Positions 24,341-33,830 are shown, counted from the first letter of the stretch. The stretch: DNA of 64,000 bases from JANWHQ01 sp963775275 (GCA_963775275.1 CAVZII010000005.1:496001-560000), one strand, 5' to 3'. The notes: generated by a model from the sequence alone, not told the origin. Made by a program: numbers and translations.

Positions 24341-25738
24341 TCAGCGCGCCAGCCGCAGGTGGTTGATCAGGTCCACGCGGGTGATCAGGCCCACGAACTC
24401 GTCCCCGTCCATCACCACCGCCACCTCGTTGCGGTCGAACACCGGCTTCAGCTTGGAGAGCGGCGCGTGCAGCGGGATGGTGCGCACCCGCCGGGTCATG
24501 GCGCTCGACACCGCCTTGGCGAAGCGGGCGCTGCGCTCGGAGTCATGGCCCTCGACCGCGCTGAGGATATCGCTCTCGTCGATGATGCCCATCAGCTTGC
24601 CGGCCTCGACCACCGGCAGCTGGCTGATGTCGGAGGAGCGCATGCGGTTGTAGGCGGTCAGCAGGGTGTCCTCGGGACGGACGGTCTCGACCCCGCCCTC
24701 GCCGTAGCGCTTGGCGATCAGGTCCGAGACGTCGCCGTGGGCCTGGCGCTCGGTCCAGCCCTGGGCCGCGACCCACAGGTCGTTGTAGACCTTGGTCAGG
24801 TACTTGTCGCCGCGGTCGCAGGCGAGGGTGACGATCCGCATGGGCGAGGCCTGCTCGCGCCGCCAGCGCAGGGCCGCGGCCAGGAGCGTGCCGGTGGACG
24901 AGCCGGCCAGGATCCCCTCGCGGCTCAGGAGCAGGCGCGCGACGTCGATGCTCTCCTTGTCGGAGATGGAATAGGCCTTGGCGACGAGGCTGAGGTCGGC
25001 GTTGGGCGGGACCACGTCCCCGCCGATGCCTTCGATCGCCCAGCTGCCGACGTGGTCGGGCGCCTGGCCGGTCTGGACGATCGGCGCCAGGACCGAGCCC
25101 GCCGGATCGGCCAGGATCATCCGGGTCTTGGGCGAGGCCTTGCGGAAGAACCGGCCGAGCCCGGTCAGGGTGCCGCCCGAGCCCACGCCCACCACCACCG
25201 CGTCCACGTCGCCGTCCATCTGGTCCAGGATCTCCGGGCCCGTGCCCTGCTCGTGGGCGTCCGGGTTGGCGGGGTTCTCGAACTGGTTGATGAAGACGGC
25301 GCCGGGCGTCTTGTCGGCGATCGCCTGGGCGACCTCCTGGTAGTAGTCCGGGTGGCCCTTGTGCACGTCCGAGCGGGTCAGGTGCACCTCCACGCCCAGC
25401 GCGCGCAGGTGCAGGATCTTCTCGCGCGCCATCTTGTCGGGCACCACCAGCACGAGCTTGTAGCCCTTGGGCACGGCGACCTCGGCCAGGCCCAGGCCGG
25501 TGTTGCCGGCGGTGGCCTCCACGATCACCCCGCCGGGCTTCAGGGAGCCATCGGTCTCGGCCGCCTCGATCATGGACAGGGCGATGCGGTCCTTGATCGA
25601 GCCGCCGGGGTTCTGGTTCTCCAGCTTCAGGAAGATCGCGCCGGGGCCGGGCTCGATGGCGGTGAGCTCGAGCATGGGCGTGCGCCCGATCAGGTCGAGC
25701 GCCGAGCGCACGGGGGCCGGAGCGGAAGGGTGCTTCAT
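24341..25738 (-). CDS. Cystathionine beta-synthase
   Basis: A 465-residue enzyme condensing homocysteine and serine. The PLP domain shows LIGRTPMLEL, PLP lysine in LENQNPGGSIKDRIALSMIE, EATAGNTGLGLAEVA, and GVGSGGTLTGLGRFFR. The C-terminal ~130 residues form a CBS-domain pair (RPEDTLLTAYNRMRSSDISQ, LPVVEAGKLMGIIDESD, AVVMDGDEFVGLITRVDLIN), matching the full-length eukaryote-like CBS layout without a heme domain. First gene of a two-gene operon with the gamma-lyase-type gene. Confidence 0.92.
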   Translation of the reverse strand: MKHPSAPAPVRSALDLIGRTPMLELTAIEPGPGAIFLKLENQNPGGSIKDRIALSMIEAAETDGSLKPGGVIVEATAGNTGLGLAEVAVPKGYKLVLVVPDKMAREKILHLRALGVEVHLTRSDVHKGHPDYYQEVAQAIADKTPGAVFINQFENPANPDAHEQGTGPEILDQMDGDVDAVVVGVGSGGTLTGLGRFFRKASPKTRMILADPAGSVLAPIVQTGQAPDHVGSWAIEGIGGDVVPPNADLSLVAKAYSISDKESIDVARLLLSREGILAGSSTGTLLAAALRWRREQASPMRIVTLACDRGDKYLTKVYNDLWVAAQGWTERQAHGDVSDLIAKRYGEGGVETVRPEDTLLTAYNRMRSSDISQLPVVEAGKLMGIIDESDILSAVEGHDSERSARFAKAVSSAMTRRVRTIPLHAPLSKLKPVFDRNEVAVVMDGDEFVGLITRVDLINHLRLAR

Positions 25739-25854
25739 CCGAGGAACTCGCGGTTCATGGAACGTCCCTCCTCAGGGACGCGACTCCCCGCGCGAACCTC
25801 CCACGCGCCGCACCCCGGGCGCAACCCGGCGCCTTGCTGCGTCTAACGATCGAT

Positions 25855-25958
25855 CACCGTCATCCCCGGCTGAGCGCTTCGCGCGAATGCCGGGGACCCA
25901 TGCACACGATCCAATCGAGGTGTTCATGGGTGGCCGGCACAAGGCCGGCCATGACGGT
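25855..25958. repeat. Palindromic intergenic repeat (CACCGTCAT family), copy 4
   Basis: CACCGTCATCCCCGGCTGAG ... AAGGCCGGCCATGACGGT, with CCCATGCACAC and GGTGTTCATGGG inside. It lies between the CBS gene and rmlA. Confidence 0.75.
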
Positions 25959-26007
25959 AAATTGGAGAAGCTTTCCAGTCGACGCCTGACGACGGCGAGT
26001 CGCCCCC

Positions 26008-26889
26008 TCACCCCGGGCGGTGTTCCCTGGCGATCTCGATCAGGTACTGGCCGTAGTCGGTCCTGGCCATCGGCCGCGCGAGGGCGGCGACCTGGTCGGG
26101 GGTGATCCAGCCCTGGTTCAGGGCGATCTCCTCGGGGCAGGCGATCTTGGCGCCCTGGCGGTGCTGGATGGCCTTGATCAGGCCCGAGGCTTCCAGGAGC
26201 GAGTCGTGGGTGCCGGTGTCGAGCCAGGCGTAGCCGCGCCCGAGCTTCTCCACCTCCAGCAGGCCCCGCTCCAGGTAGTTGCGGTTCACGTCGGTGATCT
26301 CGATCTCGCCGCGCGAGGAGGGCTTCACCGACTTGGCGATCTCCACCACCTCGGCGTCGTAGAAATAGAGCCCGGTCACCGCCCAGTCCGAGCGCGGGTT
26401 GCGGGGCTTCTCCTCCAGCGAGATCGCCCGGTCGTCGTCGTCGAACTCCACCACGCCATAACGGGTCGGGTCGCTGACGCGGTAGGCGAAGACCCGCGCG
26501 CCCTTCTTCCGCCGGGACGCGGCGCGGGTCAGCACCTCGCTGAGGCCGTGGCCGAAGAAGACGTTGTCGCCCAGGATCAGGGCCGAGGGGCCGTCCTTCA
26601 CGAACCGCTCGCCGACGATGAAGGCGTCCGCCAGGCCCCGCGGCTGGTCCTGCACCGCATAGTCGAAGCTCATCCCCCAGCCCGAGCCGTCGCCGAGCAG
26701 CCGCTGCATCAGGGGCGTGTCCTCGGGCGTGGAGATGATCAGCACCTCGCGGATCCCCGCCAGCATGAGCGTGGAGATCGGGTAGTAGATCATCGGCTTG
26801 TCGTAGACGGGCAGGAGCTGCTTGCAGAGCGCCCGCGTCACCGGGAAGAGCCGCGTGCCGGCGCCGCCGGCCAGGACCACGCCCTTCAT
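26008..26889 (-). CDS. rmlA: Glucose-1-phosphate thymidylyltransferase RmlA
   Basis: A 293-residue sugar-nucleotide transferase making dTDP-glucose from dTTP and glucose-1-phosphate, the first step of dTDP-L-rhamnose synthesis. N-terminal MKGVVLAGGAGTRLFPVTRA is the nucleotide-binding G-x-G-T-R-L signature. QDQPRGLADAFIVGERFV, GDNVFFGHGLSEVL, SLEEKPRNPRSDWAVTGLYF and RGYAWLDTGTHDSLLEA are family landmarks. The start overlaps the rmlD stop by four bases. rmlB and rmlC are not adjacent, so the pathway genes must be split. Confidence 0.92.
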   Translation of the reverse strand: MKGVVLAGGAGTRLFPVTRALCKQLLPVYDKPMIYYPISTLMLAGIREVLIISTPEDTPLMQRLLGDGSGWGMSFDYAVQDQPRGLADAFIVGERFVKDGPSALILGDNVFFGHGLSEVLTRAASRRKKGARVFAYRVSDPTRYGVVEFDDDDRAISLEEKPRNPRSDWAVTGLYFYDAEVVEIAKSVKPSSRGEIEITDVNRNYLERGLLEVEKLGRGYAWLDTGTHDSLLEASGLIKAIQHRQGAKIACPEEIALNQGWITPDQVAALARPMARTDYGQYLIEIAREHRPG

Positions 26890-27775
26890 GCGCGCCCCGC
26901 CTCGATCTCGGCGAGGACGGCGGCGAGGCCCGCGCGCCAGTCGCTGGCGGGAACGTCCAGGACCTGGCCGATCCGGCCGCTGTCCAGCCGCGAATTGGCC
27001 GGCCGGCGCGCCGGGGTCGGATAGTCCGCCGTCGTGATGTCCCGCACCTCGGCGGCCGGGCCGCCCCGGGCCGCCGACTCCTGGAAGATCGCCCGCGCGA
27101 AGTCCGCCCAGGTCGCGTCCACGTCGCCACTCAAATGGAACAGTCCCCCGCTACCGGCCTCGCGGTCTAGCAGAGCCTCCGCCAGCCGCAAGGCGCCCGC
27201 CGCCAGGTCCCTGGCCCAGGTCGGCCGGCCGAGCTGGTCGGCGACGACGTTCACCGCCTCGCGCTCGCGCGCGAGCCGAGCATGGTCTTCACGAAATTGG
27301 CGCCGAAGGCGCTGAAGACCCAGGCGGTCCTCAGCACGCCGGCCCGGTCGTGCGCCTCGAGCACCGCCGCCTCGCCGGCGGCCTTGCTGGCGCCATAGAC
27401 GCCCAGCGGATGGACCGGATCGGTCTCGACGTAGGGCGAGGGCTTGGTCCCGTCGAACACATAGTCGGTGGAGACGTGGACCAGGGGGATGTCCCGCCGC
27501 GCGCAGGCCCTGGCGAGGGCCGCGGGCACGTCGCGGTTCAGCCGGAAGGCGGCTTCGGGCTCGGACTCGGCCCTGTCGACGGCGGTATAGGCCGCCGCAT
27601 TGATCACCGCGACCGGGCCGACAGCGGCGATCAGCGGCTCAGGATCGGGCGAAGCGGAGAGGTCGAACGCCTCGCGGCCGGCGAAGTCCAGCTCGAAGCC
27701 CCCCGGCGCGCCGATCCGCGCCAGCTCGCGCGCCATCTGGCCGGAGCGGCCGAGCACCAGGATGGTTTCCGTCAC
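26886..27775 (-). pseudogene. rmlD: dTDP-4-dehydrorhamnose reductase RmlD, split by one-base shift
   Basis: RmlD makes dTDP-L-rhamnose. The first part (from GTG 27775) has the Rossmann start ILVLGRSGQMARELARIGAP, VINAAAYTAVDRAESEPEAA, VHVSTDYVFDGTKPSPYVET, YGASKAAGE and VLRTAWVFSAFGANFVKTML. The frame then breaks at ~27275-27280: CTCGGCTCG should be CTCCGGCTCG to read MLRLAREREAVNVVADQLGR PTWARD, which continues in the next frame to the stop at 26886. One missing C restores a ~296-residue protein of normal length, so an assembly error is the simplest reading. Confidence 0.88.
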
Positions 27776-27944
27776 GGCGCCTCCCGCGCGCAATCGGGGC
27801 GTTTCTTAGCCGGCCTGGGACCGAAGGGAAAAGCGGAACCTCCGCCGGGCGGCGCCGTTGATGGCGCGCAAGTCCATTCAATCTTGTGGATCGGACCGAT
27901 CGGATGGGGACCATTCGATCGCCGCGATCCACGGGGAGGTCGCC

Positions 27945-28262
27945 ATGCGCGCGTTCTTCACGATCCTGGTCGCCATCCTCTGCGTGTCCTGCTCCAAGGC
28001 CGACATGCACAAGACGTCGGCCGACCTGAAGGCCGCCTCGCACGACATCGCGACCGATCCGGCGGTGCATCGCCTCGGCGGCGACATCAAGGTCGCGGCC
28101 AGCAACGCCGGCGGCCAGATCAAGGTCGCGGCCCAGAACGCCGGCGGCGAGATCAGGAAGGGCGCCGCCAAGGCCAAGGTCGCGGCCGACAAGGCCGGGG
28201 CCGACGCCAAGGCCGCGGCGGACAAGGCCAAGGACAAGGCCGACCAGAAGGCGGACGGCTGA
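27945..28262 (+). CDS. Small Ala/Lys-rich lipoprotein
   Basis: A 105-residue protein from ATG 27945 after GGGGAGG. Signal peptide MRAFFTILVAILCVSC ends in a lipobox-like VSC, so an N-terminal lipidated cysteine is likely. The mature chain is a low-complexity helix with repeating K-V-A-A / N-A-G-G blocks (IKVAASNAGGQIKVAAQNAG) and a K-A-x-A-D tail. It resembles small envelope lipoproteins or colicin-like helices. Function is unknown. Confidence 0.6.
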   Translation: MRAFFTILVAILCVSCSKADMHKTSADLKAASHDIATDPAVHRLGGDIKVAASNAGGQIKVAAQNAGGEIRKGAAKAKVAADKAGADAKAAADKAKDKADQKADG

Positions 28263-28294
28263 TCCAGCACACACGACGGCGTCACGGGGAGACG

Positions 28295-28415
28295 CCCCCT
28301 CCACCCTCCTTCGCCCTCCGGGCTACGGAGGGTCCCCCTCCCCCAAAGGGGGAGGATTTGGCGCGAGTGATCTTCCCCCTCTGGGGGAAGTCCCCGCGAA
28401 GCGGGGGATGGGGGC
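28295..28415. repeat. GC-rich palindrome cluster (near-identical to 33712-33830)
   Basis: CCTCCGGGCTACGGAGG, CCCCTCCCCCAAAGGGGGAGG, TTCCCCCTCTGGGGGAA and CCCCGCGAAGCGGGG occur in a row. The same four hairpins in the same order occur at 33712-33830 and inverted at 61794-61884. Confidence 0.85.
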
Positions 28416-28453
28416 GAACGCGCGGCTGAAGTCGCAGTCCTGCCGCGCCAGCC

Positions 28454-28976
28454 CTACGCCGCCTTGACGCCGTCCTTGGCGGCCTTCTTCACCTTGGCGA
28501 CGGCGCGGTCGCGCTTGAGCCTGGACAGGTGGTCGATGAAGAGCACCCCTTCCAGGTGGTCCATCTCATGCTGGATGCAGACGGCCAGGAGGCCCTCGGC
28601 GTCCTCCTCGACGGCCTCGCCGCCGGTAGTCCAGGTACCGGATCTTGACCCGCGCCGGGCGCTCGACCTCGTCGTAGACGTCGGGCACCGACAGGCAGCC
28701 CTCCTCGCGCACGGCCATCTGGTCGGAACGCCAGGTGATCTCGGGATTGATGAAGTGGCGGGGCTGGGCCGGCTCGCCCTCGCGGGCCAGGTCCATCACG
28801 ATCACGCGCACCGGCGCCCCCACCTGCACGGCGGCCAGGCCGATGCCGGGCGCCGCGTACATGGTCTCCAGCATGTCGTCCATCAGCGCGCGCAGCTCGT
28901 CGTCGACCGCCTGCACGGGCTCGGAGCGCTTCTTCAGCACCGGATGGGGAACGGTCAGGATCTCACGGACGGCCAT
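28454..28976 (-). pseudogene. def: Peptide deformylase, split by one-base shift
   Basis: Peptide deformylase removes the N-formyl group from nascent proteins. The first frame (ATG 28976, MAVREILTVPHPVLKKRSEP) contains motif 1 PGIGLAAVQVGAP and motif 2 EEGCLSVP. It breaks after KIRYLDY at ~28625, where one extra base follows the TAC. The next frame gives GGEAVEEDAEGLLAVCIQHE MDHLEGVLFIDHLSRLK, containing the metal-binding HEMDH, and ends at 28454. Removing one base gives a normal 173-residue enzyme. Because def is usually essential, a sequencing error or a second def copy elsewhere is expected. Confidence 0.88.
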
Positions 28977-29031
28977 GCCCAGCAGGTAGGATCGAGGCGC
29001 GAAACGGTCAAGGCGGCGTAGCGGCGCGGCG

Positions 29032-30150
29032 TCAGTCCCTGGTCCACACCCCGTAGGGATCGGAGAACGGCTTGCCCACCGCGGCGGCGACGGCGGGGTG
29101 GGTGATCTTGCCGTTCAGGACGTTCAGGCCCTTGGCCAGGTGCGGATCCTCCTTCAGCGCGTCCAGGCCCTTGTCCGCCAGGTGGAGGCCGAAGGGCAGG
29201 GTCGCGTGGACCAGGGCCTCGGAGGAGGTGCGCGGCGCGGCGCCCGGCATGTTGGCCACGCAGTAGTGGACCACGCCGTCGACCACGAAGGTCGGATCCT
29301 CGTGGGTGGTGGGATGGGAGGTCTCGAAGCAGCCGCCCTGGTCGATGGAGACGTCCACCAGCACCGAGCCCGGCTTCATCCGCGACAGGTGCTCGCGGCG
29401 CACCAGCTTGGGCGCGGCGGCGCCGGCGCTCAGCACCGCGCCGATCACCACGTCGGCCCGCACGATCTCGTCCTCCACCGCGTCCAGCGTGGAATAACGG
29501 GTCAGCACCCGGCCCTGGAAGATGTCGTCCAGCTCGCGCATGCGCGGGATCGAGCGCTCGACCACCACCACCTCGGCGCCCAGGCCGGCGGCCATGCGCG
29601 CGGCGTTGGCGCCCACCACCCCGCCGCCCAGCACGCACACCCTGGCCGGCGCGACGCCCGGCACGCCGGACAGCAGCAGGCCCATGCCGCCGTTGTGCTT
29701 GAGCAGGGTCTCGGCCGCCGAGAAGACGGCGATGCGGCCGGCCACCTCCGACATGGGCGCGAGCAGGGGCAGGCCGCCGCGGTCGTCGGTGACCGTCTCA
29801 TAGGCGATGGCGGCGCAGCGGGATCTCAGGAGGCCCTCGGTCTGGGCCGGATCGGGCGCCAGGTGCAGATAGGTGAAGAGGATGTGGCGGGGCTCGAGCA
29901 TGCCCCACTCGATCTTCTGCGGCTCCTTCACCTTGACGATCAGGTCCGCGCCCTCGAACACCGCCTTGGCGTTGGCGACGATCTCGGCGCCCGCGCGGCG
30001 GTAGAGGGTGTCGCTGTAGCCCGCGCCCAGGCCCGCGTCGTGCTCGACGACGACGTGATGGCCACGGTGGACATATTCGCGCACGGCCGTCGGGGTCAGC
30101 CCGACGCGGTACTCGCTCGGCTTGATCTCCTTGGGCACGCCGACGCGCAT
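29032..30150 (-). CDS. ald: Alanine dehydrogenase
   Basis: A 372-residue NAD-dependent L-alanine dehydrogenase (alanine to pyruvate plus ammonia). It begins MRVGVPKEIKPSEYRVGLTP, with GGAGG eight bases before this ATG; upstream ATGs at 30156 and 30165 are in frame. Key parts are GADLIVKVKEPQ, HILFTYLHLAPD (active-site His), Rossmann VCVLGGGVVGANAARMAAGL, and SVLVDVSIDQGGCFETSHPT. Length fits the family. Single gene; no regulator adjacent. Confidence 0.92.
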   Translation of the reverse strand: MRVGVPKEIKPSEYRVGLTPTAVREYVHRGHHVVVEHDAGLGAGYSDTLYRRAGAEIVANAKAVFEGADLIVKVKEPQKIEWGMLEPRHILFTYLHLAPDPAQTEGLLRSRCAAIAYETVTDDRGGLPLLAPMSEVAGRIAVFSAAETLLKHNGGMGLLLSGVPGVAPARVCVLGGGVVGANAARMAAGLGAEVVVVERSIPRMRELDDIFQGRVLTRYSTLDAVEDEIVRADVVIGAVLSAGAAAPKLVRREHLSRMKPGSVLVDVSIDQGGCFETSHPTTHEDPTFVVDGVVHYCVANMPGAAPRTSSEALVHATLPFGLHLADKGLDALKEDPHLAKGLNVLNGKITHPAVAAAVGKPFSDPYGVWTRD

Positions 30151-30228
30151 GGTCATGTCCTCCATCTCGCCGGACAGGCGAATCCTGATCTACGCATGCG
30201 CCGCGGAAGCGCGAAAATCTACCCCTGC

Positions 30229-30636
30229 TCAGGCGCCGGATTCGATCCCGGCCATGTCCGCGTCCGACAGGCCGAAGTGGTGGCCGATCTCGTGCACCAG
30301 CACGTGGGCGATCAGCTCGCCGAGGCTGATCTCGCCGCGCTCGCACCATTCGTCGAGGATCGGGCGGCGGTAGAGGAACAGCATCGAGGGCCGCGGCTCA
30401 GGGTCGAACACGCTGCGGTGGGAGAGGTCCGCCCCGTGGTAGAGGCCGCTCAGCTGGAAGGGGTCCTCGATCCCGAGGTCGCCCAGCACCTCGTCCTCGG
30501 CGAAGTCCAGCACGCGCATCTGCACCTCGCCCACGAGCTTGCGGAAGGGCTCGGGCAAGCCGGCCAGCGCCGCCTCGGCCAGGGCCGCGAACTCGTCCAG
30601 CGAGGGCGCCATGGCGCCGGTCCAGTCGATGCTCAT
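30229..30636 (-). CDS. Zincin-like metallopeptidase family protein
   Basis: A 135-residue protein with the metzincin-like motif HVLVHEIGHHFGLSDADMAG near the C-terminus (HExxHxxGxxD). The N-terminal half (FAALAEAALAGLPEPFRKLV) and LFLYRRPILDEW fit the small DUF-type zincin family, commonly annotated as a metallopeptidase of unknown substrate. The next gene upstream ends eight bases before it, so they are probably cotranscribed. Confidence 0.85.
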   Translation of the reverse strand: MSIDWTGAMAPSLDEFAALAEAALAGLPEPFRKLVGEVQMRVLDFAEDEVLGDLGIEDPFQLSGLYHGADLSHRSVFDPEPRPSMLFLYRRPILDEWCERGEISLGELIAHVLVHEIGHHFGLSDADMAGIESGA

Positions 30637-30643
30637 CCGCCGC

Positions 30644-31243
30644 TCACTCGTCGGGCATGATGATGTGGGGCGCTTCGGGCGGGCGCACTTCGAACAGGCC
30701 GATATCGAGCGGCTGCTGCGGCTTGACCGGCCGCATGGGCTGGCGGGAGATGGCGCGCAAGGTCTCCGGATCGAGCCCCTGGGAGGCGCCCTCGCGGCGC
30801 GCCTTCCTCGCCTGGGGCGCGTCGTCGGCGGCCGCCGCCTCGTCCGACCCGGGCTCGCCGACGCGCCAATAGGCCACCGACAGCCGCCAGACGGTCTTCA
30901 GCCGGCGCCTCGGCTCGGGCCAGCGCCGGCCGGCCTGGAACGTCGGCTCGGCCTGGCCGCCCCGGCTGGCGCGGGCCTCCTCGGGCGCGGCGATCTCGAC
31001 GAGCTCGCAGAAGCGGTCCTCGGTCGCGATGGACGGCTGGCCCTCGGCGTCGATCAGCCCGGCGTAGGCGGCCTCGGCCTCGGCGCGGGTCGCGAAGGCG
31101 GGACCGGTCAGCTCACGCGCGAAGCTCACGGCGTGGCCGGCGCCGGCCGCGGCCTCGCGTTCGCGCGCCGCGCGGCCCGACGGCGCCTTCAGCGCCGCCT
31201 CGGCCGTCCCGGCGATCGGATAGCGGACCGTCATCGGCCGCAC
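30644..31243 (-). CDS. Conserved hypothetical protein
   Basis: A 199-residue soluble protein, MRPMTVRYPIAGTAEAALKA at the start and PLDIGLFEVRPPEAPHIIMP at the end. The middle, EDRFCELVEIA...WPEPRRRLKTVWRLSVAYWR, looks folded and conserved, followed by a disordered Ala/Asp-rich linker. No domain was recognised. It lies head-to-head with divL and just upstream of the zincin gene in an apparent operon. Confidence 0.6.
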   Translation of the reverse strand: MRPMTVRYPIAGTAEAALKAPSGRAAREREAAAGAGHAVSFARELTGPAFATRAEAEAAYAGLIDAEGQPSIATEDRFCELVEIAAPEEARASRGGQAEPTFQAGRRWPEPRRRLKTVWRLSVAYWRVGEPGSDEAAAADDAPQARKARREGASQGLDPETLRAISRQPMRPVKPQQPLDIGLFEVRPPEAPHIIMPDE

Positions 31244-31385
31244 TCTCTAGCAGAAACAGCGGCCCGACGGATTCCGAGGATTCATGGCCGAGTCATGCCG
31301 CCGCAGCCAATTCACACGCCGAATCAGCGGTCCTATGCTCGGGTGATTCGCGCCTGGGCTGTGGCGGCCGGATCAAAGGGGAGCG

Positions 31386-33701
31386 ATGGGCGGGTCTGCG
31401 CCTCTTCTGGCGGCTACCTTCGCGGCATGGGCTCTCGCCGTGATGGCCGGCGCCTGGGCGCTCCACGAGCGGCGCCGGGCCGGCCGCGCCATGCGCGACT
31501 TCGACGTGCGGCTGGGCGCGCTCGACGCCCGGGTCGACCGCGAGCAGGCCTGGAGCGACGCCTTCGAGATCGCCGTGCTCGCCATCGAGGACGGGCGCCC
31601 GCGCCTGGTCGCCGGCGAGGAGGCGTTCGGCCACGCCGTCGCCGCCCTGGGGGTCGAGGCCGAGCCGCGCTCGGCGCTGGCCGCCCTGATGGACAACCCC
31701 GACCAGGCCCAGCGCCTGCGCGCCCTGATCGACCGCGGCGAGCCTTGCGCCTTCCATGCCCGCGGTCCCGGCGGCGCCCTGGAGGTCATCGGCCGGACCT
31801 CCGGCGCGGTGGCCTGGCTCAGGCTCTCCGCCTCGCTCGCCTCGGGCGCGCCGATCGCGGCCGAGGGCGGCCAGGTCTCGGCCCTCCTCGAAGGGGCGGC
31901 CGAACCGGCTTGGATCGCGGGGCCAGACGGGGCGGTCGCCTGGGCGAACCGGGCCTGGCTCGAGGCGGTCGAGGCGGCCTCGGTGGAGGAGGCGCGCGAG
32001 CGGGGCGTCAGTCTCGGCGGCGGCGCCGAGGCCCTGATCCAGGACGCCATCCGCTCGGGCGCGCGGCGCGAAACCCTGGTCTGGGCCGCCGCGGCGGGCC
32101 GCCGTCGCGCCTTCCGCGTCGAGGCCGCCCCGATCGGCGGCGGACTCGTCGGCGCCCTCGCCGTGGACGCCACCTCGGCGGAGGAGACCCGCGAGGCGCT
32201 CAAGAAGCACGTGGCGGCGCACGACGAGACGCTGAACCGGCTGAAGGACGCGGTCGCCATCTTCACGCCCACGCGCAAGCTCGCCTTCCACAACACCGCC
32301 TTCGCCGAGCTCTGGGGCGTGGAGCCCGGCTGGCTGGCCGACCAGCCGACCCACGCGGAGCTGCTGGACCGCCTGCGCCAGAGCCGCCGCCTGCCCGAGA
32401 CCGACGACTACGCCAAGTGGAAGGCGCGCGAGCTGGCGCACTACGAAGACCTCGGGCCGACGCCCGACGACCTGTGGACCCTGCCGGACGGGCGCACCTT
32501 GCGCGTGGTCCGCCAGGCCCATCCGCTGGGCGGCCTGCTCGTCCTGTTCTCCGACGTCACCGACGAGCTTCGCCTCAAGGCGCAGTACAACGCCCTGATC
32601 CAGGTGCAGCAGGCGACCCTCGACAAGCTGAACGACGCGGTCGCCGTGTTCGGCTCGGACGGACGCCTGCGGCTCCACAACGAGGCCTTCGAGCGGTTCT
32701 GGAATGTCGCGGCCAAGGCGCTGGAGGCCGCCGGCGACTTCAACGGCGTGGTCGAGCTCTGCCTGCCGCGCCTGCACGACCTGCAGTTCTGGAACGACCT
32801 GAAGGCCCGCGTGGGCGATCCGGACCCCACCGCCCGCGTGCCGGTCTCGGGCGAGACGCGCACGTCGGACCGCCGCATCGTCGCCTATCAGTCGCGGCCC
32901 CTGCCGGACGGCGCGACGCTGATCGCCTTCACCGACGTCACCGACACCCGCGAGCTGGAGCGGGCGCTGGCCGACCGCTCGGCGGCGCTGGCCGAGGCCG
33001 AGCGGCTGAAACGCGACTTCGTGGGCAACGTCTCCTACGAGCTTCGCACGCCGCTCACGACGATCATCGGCTACGCCGAGCTGCTCGACCACGCCAGCGA
33101 GGGGTTGTCCGAGCGCTCCCGCGGCCACGTGGCGGCCGTTCGCCAGGCGGCGAGCCAGCTCGCCCGCTCCATCGACGACGTGCTGGACGTGGCCCAGATC
33201 GACGCCGACGAGATGGCGCTGGATCTCGGCGATGTGGACGTGACCGAGCTGATGGACGCGGCCGCCGAGCGCTGGGCGCCCGCCGCCGAGGCCGCCGGCG
33301 CCAGGCTCACCGTCTCCAGCGAGCCGGCCGTGGGCGTGATCCGCGCCGACGCGCGCCGCATCGCCCAGGTGCTCGACCACCTGATCGAGAACGCGGTGCG
33401 CCAGTCGCCCCCGGGCGGCGTGGTCGCCATGACCGCCCGGCGCCAGCACGCGGAGGTCCAGATCACGGTCTCGGACACCGGGCGCGGCATCCCCTTCCAC
33501 GTCCAGGCGCACATCTTCGACCGCTTCGTCGGGCGCGACCGCGGCGGCCCGGGCCTGGGCCTGGCCCTGGTCAAGGCGCTGGTGGAGCTGCACGGCGGCT
33601 GGGTGGCGCTGGAGAGCGAGCCCGGCAAGGGCGCCTCCTTCACCTGCCACCTGCCCGAGATGGCCCTCGCCTCATCGGCCCGCCCGGAGCTGGATCTGTA
33701 G
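31386..33701 (+). CDS. divL: DivL-type cell-cycle kinase (Tyr at the phospho-acceptor position)
   Basis: A 771-residue protein matching Caulobacter DivL in length and layout: one N-terminal transmembrane helix (LLAATFAAWALAVMAGAW), several PAS-like segments (NRAWLEAVEAA; DAVAIFTPTRKLAFHNTAFA; DAVAVFGSDGRLRLHNEAFE), then DHp and ATPase domains. The DHp motif reads FVGNVSYELRTPLTTIIGYA: residue 551 is Tyr where histidine kinases have His, as in DivL (Tyr550). ATPase boxes are N (DHLIENAVRQSP), G1 (VSDTGRGIPF), F and G2 (GPGLGLALVKALVELHGG). In Caulobacter, DivL links phosphorylated DivK to CckA and so controls CtrA. This is strong taxonomic evidence. Confidence 0.93.
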   Translation: MGGSAPLLAATFAAWALAVMAGAWALHERRRAGRAMRDFDVRLGALDARVDREQAWSDAFEIAVLAIEDGRPRLVAGEEAFGHAVAALGVEAEPRSALAALMDNPDQAQRLRALIDRGEPCAFHARGPGGALEVIGRTSGAVAWLRLSASLASGAPIAAEGGQVSALLEGAAEPAWIAGPDGAVAWANRAWLEAVEAASVEEARERGVSLGGGAEALIQDAIRSGARRETLVWAAAAGRRRAFRVEAAPIGGGLVGALAVDATSAEETREALKKHVAAHDETLNRLKDAVAIFTPTRKLAFHNTAFAELWGVEPGWLADQPTHAELLDRLRQSRRLPETDDYAKWKARELAHYEDLGPTPDDLWTLPDGRTLRVVRQAHPLGGLLVLFSDVTDELRLKAQYNALIQVQQATLDKLNDAVAVFGSDGRLRLHNEAFERFWNVAAKALEAAGDFNGVVELCLPRLHDLQFWNDLKARVGDPDPTARVPVSGETRTSDRRIVAYQSRPLPDGATLIAFTDVTDTRELERALADRSAALAEAERLKRDFVGNVSYELRTPLTTIIGYAELLDHASEGLSERSRGHVAAVRQAASQLARSIDDVLDVAQIDADEMALDLGDVDVTELMDAAAERWAPAAEAAGARLTVSSEPAVGVIRADARRIAQVLDHLIENAVRQSPPGGVVAMTARRQHAEVQITVSDTGRGIPFHVQAHIFDRFVGRDRGGPGLGLALVKALVELHGGWVALESEPGKGASFTCHLPEMALASSARPELDL

Positions 33702-33711
33702 GCTGCGGCGG

Positions 33712-33830
33712 CCCCCTCCACCCTCCTTCGCCCTCCGGGCTACGGAGGGTCCCCCTCCCAAAGGGGGAGGATTTGGCGCGGCTGATCTTCCCCCTCTGGG
33801 GGAAGTCCCCGCGAAGCGGGGGATGGGGGC
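33712..33830. repeat. GC-rich palindrome cluster (near-identical to 28295-28415)
   Basis: Same four-hairpin order as 28295-28415, with a slightly shorter CCCTCCCAAAGGGGGAGG hairpin. It lies between the convergent divL and ferredoxin genes and may terminate both. Confidence 0.85.
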
